This document shows positions 48,998-60,007 of a stretch of 64,000 nucleotides of DNA, piece after piece. Origin of the DNA: Brucella cytisi (GTDB lineage Bacteria > Pseudomonadota > Alphaproteobacteria > Rhizobiales > Rhizobiaceae). The stretch spans positions 1,426,001 through 1,490,000 of the forward strand of contig JAAVLQ010000001.1 of the NCBI GenBank assembly GCA_012103075.1, written 5' to 3'. Under the pieces are notes generated by a model. It did not search any database, was not told the origin of the DNA, and saw only the letters and a program-made list of their open reading frames with translations. Position numbers and translations under genes: made by a program. How positions within the stretch are numbered: position 1 is the first letter of the stretch; every line of letters starts with the position of its first letter.

Positions 48998-49926
48998 GCC
49001 AAATGACAGATACTTCCAACCTCTCATGGCGTGAATGGCTGCTTACCGAGCGGCCACAGTCGCGCACGCAAGCCCGTCTCGGCCGGGCCTATATGGTCTG
49101 GCGGCGTTTCACCGCCAACAAGCTGGCGGTTCTCGGCCTCCTGATCATCATCGGCCTGCTGGTCGTTGCCGCGCTGGCCGATGTGCTGGCGCCGCATTCG
49201 CCGGTTGTCGGCGATCTCGCCAATGCACGTCTTCTACCGCCGGGAACACCCGGCTATCTGCTCGGCACCGACGATCAGGGCCGCGATATTCTTTCGCGTC
49301 TGATCTATGGCTCCCGCCTCACCCTCTATGTGGTGTTGCTGGTCGCCATCATCGCCGCGCCTATCGGCCTTCTGGTCGGCACTGTCGCCGGTTATGCCGG
49401 TGGCTGGGTCGATGCCGTACTGATGCGCATCACCGATATCTTCCTTGCCTTCCCGAAGCTCATTCTCGCGCTAGCCTTCGTTGCTGCTCTCGGACCCGGC
49501 ATCGAAAATGCTATCATCGCCATCGCGATCACCTCATGGCCACCCTATGCGCGTATTGCGCGTGCGGAAACGCTCACTGTGCGCAACTCGGACTATATCT
49601 CCGCCGTTCGCCTGATGGGCGCTTCGCCGATCCGTATCGTCGTGCGCCACATCATGCCACTCTGCACATCTTCGCTGATCGTGCGTGTGACGCTCGACAT
49701 GGCAGGCATCATCCTGACGGCAGCGGGCCTCGGCTTCCTCGGCCTCGGCGCTCAGCCGCCATTGCCTGAATGGGGCGCGATGATCGCCTCCGGTCGCCGC
49801 TTCATTCTCGACCAGTGGTGGGTTGCCGCCATGCCGGGTATCGCGATCCTGATCGTCAGCCTTGGCTTCAATCTTCTGGGCGATGGCCTGCGCGATGCGC
49901 TCGATCCGCGGGGTAACAACCAATGA
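48994..49926 (+). CDS. ABC transporter permease, DppC family
   Basis: 310 residues, intact. The cytoplasmic N-terminus (oligopeptide transport permease C N-terminal domain) precedes six helices. LGTDDQGRDILSRLIYGSR and the EAA loop ISAVRLMGASPIRIVVRH are typical. Start overlaps dppB stop and its stop overlaps the next start (ATGA both times), showing translational coupling. Confidence 0.94.
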   Translation: MSQMTDTSNLSWREWLLTERPQSRTQARLGRAYMVWRRFTANKLAVLGLLIIIGLLVVAALADVLAPHSPVVGDLANARLLPPGTPGYLLGTDDQGRDILSRLIYGSRLTLYVVLLVAIIAAPIGLLVGTVAGYAGGWVDAVLMRITDIFLAFPKLILALAFVAALGPGIENAIIAIAITSWPPYARIARAETLTVRNSDYISAVRLMGASPIRIVVRHIMPLCTSSLIVRVTLDMAGIILTAAGLGFLGLGAQPPLPEWGAMIASGRRFILDQWWVAAMPGIAILIVSLGFNLLGDGLRDALDPRGNNQ

Positions 49927-50756
49927 AGCCTCTTCTGACTGTTGAAGACCTACGCGTCACCTTCCCGACGCGCACAGGCGCAATCGAGGCCGTGCGCGGT
50001 GTCAGCTTCGAGCTTGGCCGCGAGCGTCTCGGTATTGTTGGCGAATCCGGTTCTGGCAAATCCCAGACCGGCCGCGCCATCATGGGGCTTACCCCGCTCC
50101 ATGCGAAGATCACCGCCAGAAAACTTGAGTTCGATGGCATCGACCTTCTAAACGCGTCGGCACGCGAACGTCGCGCCTTGCGCGGCGGCCGCATAGCCAT
50201 GGTGCTGCAGGACCCAAAATATTCGCTAAACCCTGTCATGACCATCGGCAAGCAGATCGCCGAAACGCTGAAGGCCCATGGTAAATTCAGCAGCGATGAA
50301 ATCCGCAAGCGCTCAATCGCCATGCTCGAAGCCGTGCAGATTCGCGATGCTGAACGCGTCATGAGCCTTTATCCGCACGAAGTTTCGGGCGGTATGGGCC
50401 AGCGCGTCATGATCGCCATGATGCTGGTCGCCGAGCCGGAAATGCTGATCGCCGACGAACCAACTTCGGCCCTCGACGTGACGGTTCAGCTTGAAGTGCT
50501 CGGCATTCTGGACAAGCTGGTTGCCGAACGCGGCATGGGGCTGATCTTCGTCAGCCACGACCTGCGCCTCGTTTCTTCATTCTGCGACCGCGTTATCGTC
50601 ATGTATGCGGGCAAGATCGTGGAGGAAATTGCGGCGAAGGACCTCGCCAATGCGAAACATCCCTATACGCAAGGATTGCTGAACTGCATGCCGAAAATCG
50701 GAGCCGATCGCCATCCCCTGCCAACCTTGCAGCGCGAGGAGGCTTGGAAGCTATGA
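49923..50756 (+). CDS. Dipeptide ABC transporter ATPase, DppD type
   Basis: 277 residues, intact. Walker A GESGSGKSQTGRA, Q-loop VLQDPKYSLNPV, signature VSGGMGQRVMIAMML, Walker B MLIADEPTSALD, H-loop VSHDLRL, and a short C-terminal oligopeptide/dipeptide extension (HPYTQGLLNCMPKIG). Coupled to dppC and to the next ATPase by ATGA overlaps. Confidence 0.94.
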   Translation: MKPLLTVEDLRVTFPTRTGAIEAVRGVSFELGRERLGIVGESGSGKSQTGRAIMGLTPLHAKITARKLEFDGIDLLNASARERRALRGGRIAMVLQDPKYSLNPVMTIGKQIAETLKAHGKFSSDEIRKRSIAMLEAVQIRDAERVMSLYPHEVSGGMGQRVMIAMMLVAEPEMLIADEPTSALDVTVQLEVLGILDKLVAERGMGLIFVSHDLRLVSSFCDRVIVMYAGKIVEEIAAKDLANAKHPYTQGLLNCMPKIGADRHPLPTLQREEAWKL

Positions 50757-51517
50757 CAGGGGAAACTATGAGCACGGCATCTGCACTGAGCGTCGACAAT
50801 ATCGACGTCTATTTCGACCATTTCCATGCGCTGAAATCGGTGAGCATCGACGTAGCGCGCGGCGAATCCTACGGCCTCGTGGGTGAATCCGGTTCCGGCA
50901 AGTCGACCCTGCTACGTGCCGTTGCAGGACTGGCACCCGTTGAAGACGGCGAAATCCGCATAGATGGGCAATTGCTGAAGACGCCGCGCGACAAGGCATT
51001 CTATCGCAATGTCCAGATGGTGTTTCAGGACCCTTATGGCTCGCTGCATCCCCGGCAAACGGTGGACCGGCTGTTGCTGGAACCGCTTGCCATCCACGGC
51101 GTCGGCGACACTGAACAGCGCATCGTGAAGGCGCTCGATGAAGTCGGCCTCGGTTCCGGCTTCCGCTTTCGCTATCCGCACCAGCTTTCAGGCGGCCAGC
51201 GTCAGCGTATTGCCATTGCCCGCGCCCTGATCGTTGAACCCAGCATATTGCTGCTCGATGAGCCGACCTCGGCGCTCGATGCATCGGTTCAGGCGGAAGT
51301 GCTGAATCTGCTGGAGCAGGTTCGGCGTGACCGTAACCTGACCTTCGTCATGGTCAGCCACGACCTTGGCGTTGTGACCCATATGTGCGACCGGCTTGCT
51401 GTCATGCGTAATGGAGAGGTCGTGGAACAGCTGCAGGCAGACGATCTTGTCAGCGGCAATATCCATGCCGACTATACGAAGAACCTGATGCAGGCGAGTG
51501 AAGGCTTCCGCAGGTAA
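50753..51517 (+). CDS. Dipeptide ABC transporter ATPase, DppF type
   Basis: 254 residues, intact. Walker A GESGSGKSTLLRAVAG, Q-loop VFQDPYGSLHPRQTV (DppF hallmark), signature LSGGQRQRIAIARAL, Walker B ILLLDEPTSALDAS. It pairs with the preceding DppD-type subunit. Start MTGETMSTA at 50753 overlaps the previous stop. Confidence 0.94.
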   Translation: MTGETMSTASALSVDNIDVYFDHFHALKSVSIDVARGESYGLVGESGSGKSTLLRAVAGLAPVEDGEIRIDGQLLKTPRDKAFYRNVQMVFQDPYGSLHPRQTVDRLLLEPLAIHGVGDTEQRIVKALDEVGLGSGFRFRYPHQLSGGQRQRIAIARALIVEPSILLLDEPTSALDASVQAEVLNLLEQVRRDRNLTFVMVSHDLGVVTHMCDRLAVMRNGEVVEQLQADDLVSGNIHADYTKNLMQASEGFRR

Positions 51518-51526
51518 AGCAAAAAC

Positions 51527-51570
51527 TTGTCTCCCAAAAGTGGCAATCGGTTTGGGGATAAAGACATGCG
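51527..51570. repeat. Dispersed intergenic palindromic repeat, copy 7
   Basis: ttgtctcccaaaagtggcaa ... tttggggataaagacatgcg, the same family as copy 3, at the end of the dpp operon. Confidence 0.72.
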
Positions 51571-51578
51571 AAAAAACA

Positions 51579-51603
51579 AAGGGGACCTGCCGGTCCCCTT
51601 TTT
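51579..51603. terminator. Bidirectional terminator between dppF and siderophore-interacting gene
   Basis: 9-bp stem aaggggacc / ggtcccctt with a 4-nt loop and T-run, between convergent genes. Confidence 0.9.
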
Positions 51604-51610
51604 CATTGCA

Positions 51611-52713
51611 TCAATCGTCGGATGCCTTGCGCGGTGTGTCGCCATCCTGCCCGCGCCGCCAATAGGCGACAATAAGCTGGCGATCCTTCGCAACATTACG
51701 TTCCTTGCGCATATAGGTGCGGATCGACCGGAATGCGTTGAACTCGCAACCGGCCCAGACGTAAATGTCTTCCTCGTCTTCCGGTAGTTCGACCACGCGC
51801 ACCGCATCCTGCAGCAATGTCGTCGTTCCGGCTTCCGCGCCATCGCGGTTCAGCCACTGCAGATCGACATCAGCTCGCGAGACAAGTTCCTGCTGTTCTG
51901 AAGCACTGCCGATCTCGACGCGCACGACCGCCTTGGTCCCTTCCGGCAGACGCTCCAGAATGCGCCCGATGGCAGGTAGCGCGGTTTCGTCACCCGCAAG
52001 CAGATACCACTTCGCATCGCCCGCATCGCCACCGCCCGGCCCCCCGTCATCCCGACAATATCGCCCGGCTTGGCGCTGACAGCCCAGCCGGAACCCGGCG
52101 CGTCGCAATCATCGCCATGGACGACCATATCGATATCCACCCAGCCGGCTACGCTATCGATGTTGCGGATCGTATAGACACGTGTGGCAAGCTTGGCTTC
52201 GCCATCCGGCCAGACAGGACGGCCATCTTCGCCGGTTGTGGGCCATTGCGGTTTAGCAAGACCTTCCGGCGGAAACAGCAGGCGGATATGAAGACCCAAC
52301 TGCGAGAAGCGGAACAGGTTGTCGCCCTTCAGACGAATACGACGCATATGCGGCGTTACGTTCGATACTGCAACGACCTGCATCTCGCGGAAGTAAGGCA
52401 GCGGCAACCCGGCGGCCCCATCACCTTCCCAGATGATTTTCGGTTTGGCGCTGCCCTTGTCGAGAAATTCCAACACATGCTCTGCGATGGAATATTTCAT
52501 ATAGGCAAGACCGGTTTCGTCCTCGCTTTTGACGTCGACGCTAACCGTTTCATCATCCCATTGCACATCAGCCTGACCGAAGCTCAGCACCAGCTTGGCC
52601 GTGCTGCCCTGCCGATGCACGTCGGCATGCTCGACAAAATGATCGAGGAGCTGATTGACCACATGACCGGCATTTGTGAGCGCAAAGCGGGTATTGGCGT
52701 TGAGTTCGGACAT
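51611..52713 (-). CDS. Siderophore-interacting protein (ViuB/YqjH family) with N-terminal DUF2218 domain
   Basis: 367 residues after repair. Residues 1-95 look like DUF2218 (LLDHFVEHADVHRQGSTAKL, AYMKYSIAEHVLEFL). The remainder is a flavin reductase of the siderophore-interacting family: VSNVTPHMRRIRLKGDNL, the FAD motif ATRVYTIRNID, and the C-terminal KWYLLAGDETALPAIGRIL, ending TPRKASDD. The frame breaks near 52035-52045, where the expected Pro-Gly (CCTGG) reads as a mis-sized G/C run. Predicted to reduce ferric siderophores in the cytoplasm. Confidence 0.9.
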
Positions 52714-52779
52714 GCCCCGTCCTCCTTTGGGAAACAATTTCCCCAGCCTTACCCGAATATAACATGACTATTCAAGTCA

Positions 52780-53993
52780 TCATTTCGATTTGAACCCGCA
52801 ATAAATTGTGACGGGCAGTGCCTGTCGCCAGACATCGAAAGAGCCAAGTGCACCCGCTTGTGCAACGCCAAGACGCGTCAATTCTCCGCCGAATTTCTCA
52901 CGCCAGTTGAAAAGCAGCATCTCGCTTTGCAAGGTCACTGCATTCGCGACAAGCCTGCCACCCGGTTTCAGCGCGTTCCAGCAGGCTTCCAGAACGCCGT
53001 CATCCGTTACACCGCCGCCGATGAAGATCGCATCCGGCGCTTCCAGCCCTTCCAGTGCACAGGGCGCCCCGCCCTTGACCAACTGCAATCCGGGGACACC
53101 CAATGCCGCGCGATTTCGCTCGATCATCCCCTGCCGCTGTTCGTCCGCTTCTATGGCAATCGTGCGACATGAAGGATGAACACGCATCCATTCAATGCCG
53201 ATCGATCCGCAACCGGCGCCGACATCCCAAAGCAATTGACGCGGCAATGGCTGCAATCGCGATAGAGTGACAGCACGAACGTCGCGCTTGGTCAGTTGTC
53301 CGTCATTCTCAAACGCTTCATCGGGCAGACCCGCGACGGGAGAAAACACGCGCGCATCCGGCGCAGCGACACATTCAATCGCCAGTACATTGAGATCGGC
53401 GCATCGCTCATGGGACCAGTTTTCGGCGGAACCCTGAACCCGGCCTTCCTTTGGCCCGCCAATATGTTCAAGCACCGTCATCAGGCTTTGGCCAAAACCT
53501 TTATCCGTGAGCATTGCCGCGGCTTTGGCTGGCGTCGAACCGTCGTTGCTGAGCACAAGAAATTTCTCGCCCGGCAAGATATGCGGAAACAGCAATTCGA
53601 ACGGGCGACCGTGCACGCTAACAGACCGCACATCCTGAAGAGGCCAGCCCATGCGCGCAGCGGCGAGTGAAAGAGAGGACGGATAGGCAAGAACAAGCAT
53701 TTCCTCCGGCGAGAAATGCCGGGACAAAGTCGCTCCCACACCAAAAAAACATTGGATCGCCGCTTGCCAGCACAACCACCGGCTGGCCGCGATACGCCTC
53801 AATCATCGCGAAAGCTTCGTCGAATGGATATGGCCGGGCCACGCGCTCGGCTTTGATATTGCCACACCAGAAAGCCCAGATGGCGCTTGCCGCCAAAAAT
53901 GACCGCAGCAGAGTTGAGCGCTGCGAGCGCGGTTTTCCCAAGCCCATCCAGTCCATCTTCACCGATCCCGATCACTGTCAGCCAGCCTGCCAT
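52780..53993 (-). CDS. cobL: Precorrin-6Y C5,15-methyltransferase (decarboxylating)
   Basis: Bifunctional enzyme of aerobic cobalamin synthesis, 403 residues after repair. The N-terminal CbiE-like methyltransferase domain ([29 protein letters not shown]) is followed by a CbiT-like domain with an S-adenosylmethionine motif ([20 protein letters not shown]). Two gained bases: near 53865 (after Leu-Gly-Phe-Leu) and in the A-run at 53743-53749. Start MAGWLTVIG at 53993, divergent from cobG with 73 bp between. Confidence 0.93.
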
Positions 53994-54066
53994 GCGCGAT
54001 GCTCCTTTTCCCTGTTCGTATGGCGGGGCAGTAGCAAGTGCAAGCGGCAAGGCGTATAAGGCTGAA

Positions 54067-55383
54067 ATGTCGAGCCAGCAAATCACTCAGTCGCGGCAAG
54101 CCCAACCCGACAGGCGCAACGCCTGCCCCGGTCTTTCGCGTATGGTTATGGCGGGGATGGGGCTATTGCCCGTATCAAACTGAGGCTCGGTCGCCTTTCT
54201 GCCGATCAGGCGCGTTCAATTGCAGCAATAGCCGAACGTTTCGATGCAGGCGCGATAGAGCTGTCGATCTGCTCCAATATCCAGTTGCGCGGTATTGCGC
54301 CTAGACATTGGGACGATGTTATCGCGGCACTTCACGAGGCTGGCCTTGGCGCCGACAATCCCGGCGCGGATGATATTCGCAACGTGTTGGTCAGCCCCAC
54401 GGCTGGCATTGACCGGGGCCAGATATGCGACGTCACCGGACTGGCATCGTCTGTGCTGGACACGCTGCAGGCGAATGAGGCTTTTATGCCCTGTCGCCGA
54501 AATTCTCGCTGCAAATCGACGGTGGCGAAAACTGCGCGATGATTTCTCATCCGGGTGACATCTGGCTTTCGGCGATAGACGGCGAAACCTTTGCTTTTGG
54601 CCTTGCTTCGTCTCCCGACAGGGAAGCGCTGGGGGCTGTAGACGCACAACATGCCCTGCCCTTCATCGAAGCGATGCTGCATCGTTTTTACGCCATGGCA
54701 GTTTTGCGCGGATGAAACATCTGTTTGAAGCCATCCCAGCATCCAAGTTTGTGGCAGGTCTGAACCGGGAATTGTCGTTCCCGATTCATCCCGCAATCGG
54801 CTGGAAGCGCAAGGCACCGATGCCATTTTCGCATCTCGGCAACAACCAGCAGTCTGGCGGTTCATTTTATGTTGGCGCCATGCCGCTCCCGGGACGGCTG
54901 ACACCGCAGCAACTAGCAGGTCTGGCAGACCTCTCCGACAGCGGAAGGCGTGAACTGCGCCTTACGCCGTGGCAAGGCGTTATCCTGCCTTATGTAGGCG
55001 AAACCCAGACTATCGACTTGACCGAAAGGCTCCGTTCGCTTGACCTTGAGACAACAGCCGAATCCCCACAGGCGCGGCTTCGTGCCTGTTCGGGATCAAA
55101 TGGCTGCGTCTCCGCACTCGCCGACACACAGACAGACGGTAAAAGGCTAGCAACATATCTGGCGCCGGGAAAATCATCCGTGCATATCACGGGATGCGCC
55201 AAGTCATGCGCAGCACTTGCACCTTTGCCGCACACGCTTCTGGCGCGCTCGACAGGTCGCTACGATCTTTACGCGCAAGAGACGTTTCCGCAAGACGGGG
55301 CTGGACCATCGCGCTTTGGACGGCTATTGGCGACTGATATCACCATTGACGAAGCGGCGTGCCTTCTGAACGCCCGACACTGA
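54067..55383 (+). CDS. cobG: Precorrin-3B synthase
   Basis: Oxygen-dependent ring-contraction enzyme of aerobic B12 synthesis, a sulfite/nitrite-reductase-like Fe4S4 protein. 439 residues after restoring three bases near 54157, 54492 and 54713. N-terminus MSSQQITQSRQAQ, substrate region RNACPGLSRMVMAGDGA, ferredoxin-like half SICSNIQLRG, cluster cysteines in ARLRACSGSNGC and ITGCAKSCA. The second lesion is a T-run; the others are single losses in GC-rich sequence. First gene of cobG-cobH-cobI-cobJ. Confidence 0.9.
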
Positions 55384-55397
55384 TTAGAGCGGTCACC

Positions 55398-56024
55398 ATG
55401 ACAGACTATATTCGCGATGGACAGGCCATTTACGACCGGTCCTTCGCCATCATTCGCGCCGAGGCCGATCTAAGCCGGATACCAGCCGATCTGGAAAAGC
55501 TTGCAGTCCGTGTCATTCATGCCTGCGGCATGGTGGATGTGGTCAATGACCTCGCTTTCTCGCAAGGCGCTGGCAAAGCCGGACGCGATGCTCTGCTCGC
55601 CGGTGCGCCCATTCTCTGTGATGCACGCATGGTGGCAGAGGGTATTACACGCTCTCGTCTGCCTGCCAATAATGAAGTCATCTGCACGCTGAACGACCCA
55701 TCGGTTCCCGAGCTTGCAACGAAGATCGGCAATACCCGCTCAGCTGCAGCGCTCGACCTCTGGCTCCCGCATCTCGGCAACAGCATTGTTGCAATCGGCA
55801 ATGCACCGACCGCCCTCTTCCGCCTGTTCGAATTGCTGGATGCTGGCGCGCCAAAACCTGCGCTCATCATCGGCATGCCGGTTGGCTTTGTCGGCGCGGC
55901 AGAATCCAAAGACGAACTCGCCACAAACAGCCGCGGTGTACCTTATGTGATTGTACGCGGAAGACGTGGTGGCAGCGCCATGACGGCAGCGGCAGTCAAT
56001 GCGCTCGCGTCGGAGCGCGAATAA
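55398..56024 (+). CDS. cobH: Precorrin-8X methylmutase
   Basis: Moves the C11 methyl group to C12, giving hydrogenobyrinic acid. 208 residues, intact. The catalytic histidine is in [15 protein letters not shown]; further family segments are [14 protein letters not shown] and [17 protein letters not shown]. Start MTDYIRDGQ at 55398, 14 bp after cobG. Its stop overlaps the cobI start (TAATG). Confidence 0.95.
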   Translation: MTDYIRDGQAIYDRSFAIIRAEADLSRIPADLEKLAVRVIHACGMVDVVNDLAFSQGAGKAGRDALLAGAPILCDARMVAEGITRSRLPANNEVICTLNDPSVPELATKIGNTRSAAALDLWLPHLGNSIVAIGNAPTALFRLFELLDAGAPKPALIIGMPVGFVGAAESKDELATNSRGVPYVIVRGRRGGSAMTAAAVNALASERE

Positions 56025-56755
56025 TGACGGTAAAAGGCAGACTGTTTGGCCGGGCGTTGGTCCCGGCGATCCCGAACTGATAACGCTTAAAGCCCTGCGT
56101 CTCCTCAAAAGCGCACCGGTTGTGGCTTATCACGCAGCCAAGGGGAAGAAGGGCAATGCCCTTACAATAGTCGAGGAATATCTTTCAGCGGAACAGGTTC
56201 TGGTGCCGTTGATCTATCCAGTGACGACGGAAAAGCTTCCCGCGCATATGGATTACGAACAGATCGTCAGCGATTTCTACGGCGAGATAACGAGCACCAT
56301 AGCGAGCCACCTCGATAACGGTCAGGATGTGGCCGTGATCGCGGAAGGTGATCCATTTTTCTATGGCTCGTTCATGTATATTCACGACCGGCTTGCGGAC
56401 CAGTATGAAACGGAAGTCGTGCCCGGCGTCTGCTCCGTTCTTGGCGCTTCGGCTGTGCTGGGTGCGCCACTGGTCTATCGCAATCAGACATTGTCCGTCC
56501 TCTCCGGCGTCATGAGCGCAGAAGAACTGAAGCAGCGGCTCGCGGATACAGGCGCGGCGGCTATCATGAAGCTTGGCAAAACCTCGATAAGGTTCGCGCT
56601 GTGCTGGGCGAGCTCGGTCTCATGGACCGTGCGCTCTATGTCGAGCGCGCCACCATGGCCAATCAGCGCATTGTGCCGCTTGCCGAAGTCGACGGTAACG
56701 ACTGTCCTTATTTTTCAATCATTCTCGTTCCGGGCAAAAATGGAACGGCGCGTGA
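56024..56755 (+). CDS. cobI: Precorrin-2 C20-methyltransferase
   Basis: Tetrapyrrole methyltransferase, 244 residues after repair. The motif [18 protein letters not shown] near the N-terminus and [17 protein letters not shown] are characteristic. Three lost bases: 56050-56054 (Phe-Gly-Leu-Gly implies CCTGG, reads CCGG), an A-run near 56578-56581, and an A-run near 56736-56740 at the end. Its repaired stop (Asn-Gly-Ala-stop at 56753) overlaps the cobJ start by 16 bp. Confidence 0.92.
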
Positions 56756-58460
56756 TTCCCGCAATTCTGGTTCTTGGAGAAGCGGCGGTTCCTGCCGCGC
56801 GGCGGATCGCATCGGTGCTGGAACGCGCCGAAATGCGCGGCCTCCAGAACCGTGTTGCGTCGCTGGATGAAACCTTCGTGCATTTCGGCGATGCGGTCAG
56901 GTCGCTTTATGAGGAGGGCCGCCCCATCATCGCGCTTTGCGCAGCCGGTATCGTCATCCGGGCGCTGGCACCCTTGCTGCAGAACAAGCGCGTCGAACCG
57001 CCGGTTCTTGCCGTGGCCGAAGATGGAAGCGCAGTTGTGCCGCTTCTGGGTGGTCTCTCCGGTGTCAATGACATGGCTCAGCAGATTGCGGCAGCACTTG
57101 AGGTTGCGCCTGCCATAACCACGTCCGGCGAACTGCGGTTCGGAATCAATCTGCTGCACCCGCCTGCCGAACTGACCCTTGCCAATCCTGAAGACGCGAA
57201 AAATTTCACGTCGAACCTGCTTGCGGGACAGAAGGTGCAGCTTGACGGAAAATCACGCTGGCTTGTAGATTCCAAACTGCCTTTCGCCAATGACGGTGCG
57301 CTGACGATCAGCATAACGCCCCACATCCGCACGCCCCAGCCAGACGAGCTGATTTATCACCCTCGCAGTGTGGCGATTGGCATCGATAGGGTCAGCGAGA
57401 ACATTCAGAACGATATTGAAGATGCTCTCGCCAATGCAGGCATTGCCCCAGCGTCGCTGGCATTGCTTCTCGCCCACGAAAAAAGACTGCACTTCGCCGC
57501 GGCTCCAAGAGGCTGCGGCGAAAATTGGTGTTCCGCTGCGCTATGTGGCGAATGCAACCGATGTTCGTGAACTCGTTCTTCATTCGGTGGAACAGCCGGT
57601 TCAACTGATGGAGAGCTTGGGGCTTGCCATTGCCGTGGCTGCCACCCCGGCAGATGTCCTGTTTGTCGGTCGAAAACGTGGCAAGCTGGTCGTTATCGGC
57701 CTTGGGCCCGGATCACGAGAGCTAATGACGCCTGCCGTTCAGCACGAACTGGAACAGGCCGAAGACATTCTCGGCTATGAGACCTATGTGCGGATGGCGG
57801 AAGAAAACCTTCGTCCTTTCCGCGCCGATCAGATCGTTCATATGACTGATAATCGGGAAGAAATGCAGCGGGCGCGTCATGCATTCGAACTCGCTGCTTC
57901 CGGGCGACATGTCGCCATGGTTTCTTCGGGAGATCCCGGTGTCTTCGCCATGGCTGCGGCAGTCGTGGAGGCGCTTCACGAAACGGAAAATGCGGCATGG
58001 CACGGCGTGGAGCTCGTCATCCAGCCCGGCATTTCCGCTGCAATGGCCGCCCGCATCGCGGATCGGAGCGCCGCTCGGACACGACTTCTGCATCATTTCA
58101 CTGTCGGACAATCTGAAACCCCGGGAAATTATCGAGAAGCGCCTTGCGCTTGCCGCCGAAGCCGATCTCGCCATGGCGTTCTACAATCCCATCTCCAAGG
58201 CACGTCCGCATCAGCTTGGTCGCGCGCTTGAAATCCTGCGGCAATATCGGTCTCCCGAAACGCCTGTTGTCCTTGGGCGCGACATAGGCAGACCGGCTGA
58301 GACTACACGGACAACCACACTCGGCGCACTGACACCAGATGATGTCGATATGCGAACCGTTGTGATTGTCGGCTCGTCCCACACGCAAGTTTTTGCGAAA
58401 TCTGATGGCAGGGAGTGGGTTTATACACCGCGCTGGTACGGTGAAAAGCCAGAGAAATGA
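56740..58460 (+). CDS. cobJ: Fused CbiG-like / precorrin-3B C17-methyltransferase
   Basis: 572 residues after repair, twice the length of a lone CobJ. Residues 1-320 resemble the CbiG N-terminal, central and C-terminal (CobE) parts: [64 protein letters not shown]. The C-terminal 250 residues are Cob[50 protein letters not shown]. Two gained bases are inferred near 57500 and 58065. The start overlaps cobI. CobJ methylates C17 with ring contraction. Confidence 0.9.
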
Positions 58461-58465
58461 CAAAA

Positions 58466-58491
58466 AAAGGCAGGGAAAACCCTGCCTTTTT
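58466..58491. terminator. Bidirectional terminator after cobJ
   Basis: 10-bp stem aaaggcaggg / ccctgccttt with a 4-nt A loop and T-run between convergent genes. Confidence 0.9.
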
Positions 58492-58515
58492 CATGTGTTA
58501 TCCCTGATTGTTGAA

Positions 58516-58981
58516 TCAGTTCTTCTTCGCCTTAGCCTTTTTCGGCTGGGGCGGCGGCGGCTGCATCGGCCTTGGCTGCTGCCGCTTCAGCTGCAACCTG
58601 ATCGGCGCTCTTCGGCGACGTATCGATAACAGCGCGCACACCGCCCTTGGCGGTCAGCTGGCAAACAGCGGTACGCAGATCGACCTTGAGATCGACATCG
58701 GTGCCGCCTGCTGCACCCGGACGGGAGTTGATGGCAGAGATAGCGTGTTCCGGTAGGAAATACTTGTTGGCAGCGGCAGTGATGCAAGGCTGCGCGAGCG
58801 CCGGATCGACATAAGCTGTCGGCGTGAAGCGAGGCATCGAAATCGTCGGCGCGCTGATCGGGGCATCGGTCTTGCCCGGCGTCGCCGTCGTGGTTGGTAC
58901 AGTCGTCGTGCAGGCAGCGGCAAGCGGGGCCAACATGGCAATGGCTAGAAAACGGGCTCCGGTGCGGGCGCGTCCGTACAT
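58516..58981 (-). CDS. Small lipoprotein with Ala-rich C-terminus
   Basis: About 150 residues. Signal peptide with lipobox (MLAPLAAAC), a Thr/Pro-rich spacer, a folded core with two Cys (ALAQPCITAAANKYF, DLRTAVCQLTAKGG), and an Ala-rich tail. The open frame stops at 58532, but one extra A in the run near 58536-58540 probably truncates a Lys-rich end (KAKAKKN) that would stop at 58516. Family unknown. Confidence 0.65.
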
Positions 58982-59107
58982 GATCTACCTCATAGGATCT
59001 GCTGAGTAGGTAAAATTTTAAGTTCGATAACTATTCGGTTTTGCTCGATTGTCGAGTGGCAGGAAGGTCACATTGCCAGAATTTCGATTCGCATCCACAG
59101 TCTGGCA

Positions 59108-60003
59108 TCACTGTTTTGCTAGAATCCAGTTCAGCATCTCGCGCCAGTCGGACATGCGGATCGGCGTGCCGTGATTACCACTTTCGAAACGCCGGAACTG
59201 GACCGGATAACCCGGCGCGCGCTTGCGTATCTCGCGATAGAAGGCTTCCTGCTTGTCGATTGCAAAAACCGGATCACGGCTGCCATGTCCGAAGAAGATC
59301 GGCACACGTTTCTTGAATGCGGGTGACTTGAAAAATCCGTCATCCCAAAGCGAGCCGAGCAGAATAAGGCCTGCGAGCTGGTTCCCCGCCTTTTCATTAG
59401 CCGCTATGCGCCAGCATAGTGTTCCGCCTTGCGAGCCGCAGGACAGGATCAACGGAGCGCTCGGTGATGATGCCTTGGCTGCTTCGATCAATCCGGCAAT
59501 CTGCGCCTCACCCGCATCGGCAAAATCCTTGAAATCCGGCGAGATATAGAGACCGCCATTCAGTGCCGCGAGATTCTTCACACGGTTGAAATTGCCGCCA
59601 AAGGTAAAATCATTCATACCTTGCAGGCGATTACCGCCCCTACCATGCAGGTAGATGACGATAAAGGACGCGCCTTCGCGCTTGCCTGCTGTCATGGCCT
59701 TCACCGGCCCGGCAGCAGTCTGAAAGGTAACGTCCTTCTGGTAAGCGCGCGCGCCTTCAGCGAGACATAGACATCTTTCACGCGCTTTTCAGGCACCGCA
59801 TCGCGCCCGTTGATATCGCGCATCTCGTTGTAATCGATAACCTTGTAATCACCATTGTCAGCGCTGCTGAGAATGCCGGGATAGGCGAAATAATCATCCT
59901 TGTATGGCGGCAAAGACGCTGCCCCCGATGCCATCACAGTCGAAAACAGAAACAATGCCCCAAACAGGCCACCTATTCCATACTTCAACATTCTATGGCT
60001 CAT
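59108..60003 (-). CDS. Exported alpha/beta hydrolase (poly-hydroxyalkanoate depolymerase / esterase-like)
   Basis: 298 residues after restoring a base in the GC repeat at 59745-59753. Signal peptide (LFGALFLFSTVMASGAA), oxyanion region IYLHGRGGNRL, nucleophile Ser in LSCGSQGGTLC, Asp in GHGSRDPVF, His in FESGNHGTPI. Secreted or periplasmic serine hydrolase, substrate unknown. It sits inside the cobalamin region without obvious link to it. Confidence 0.78.
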
Positions 60004-60007
60004 CGGA

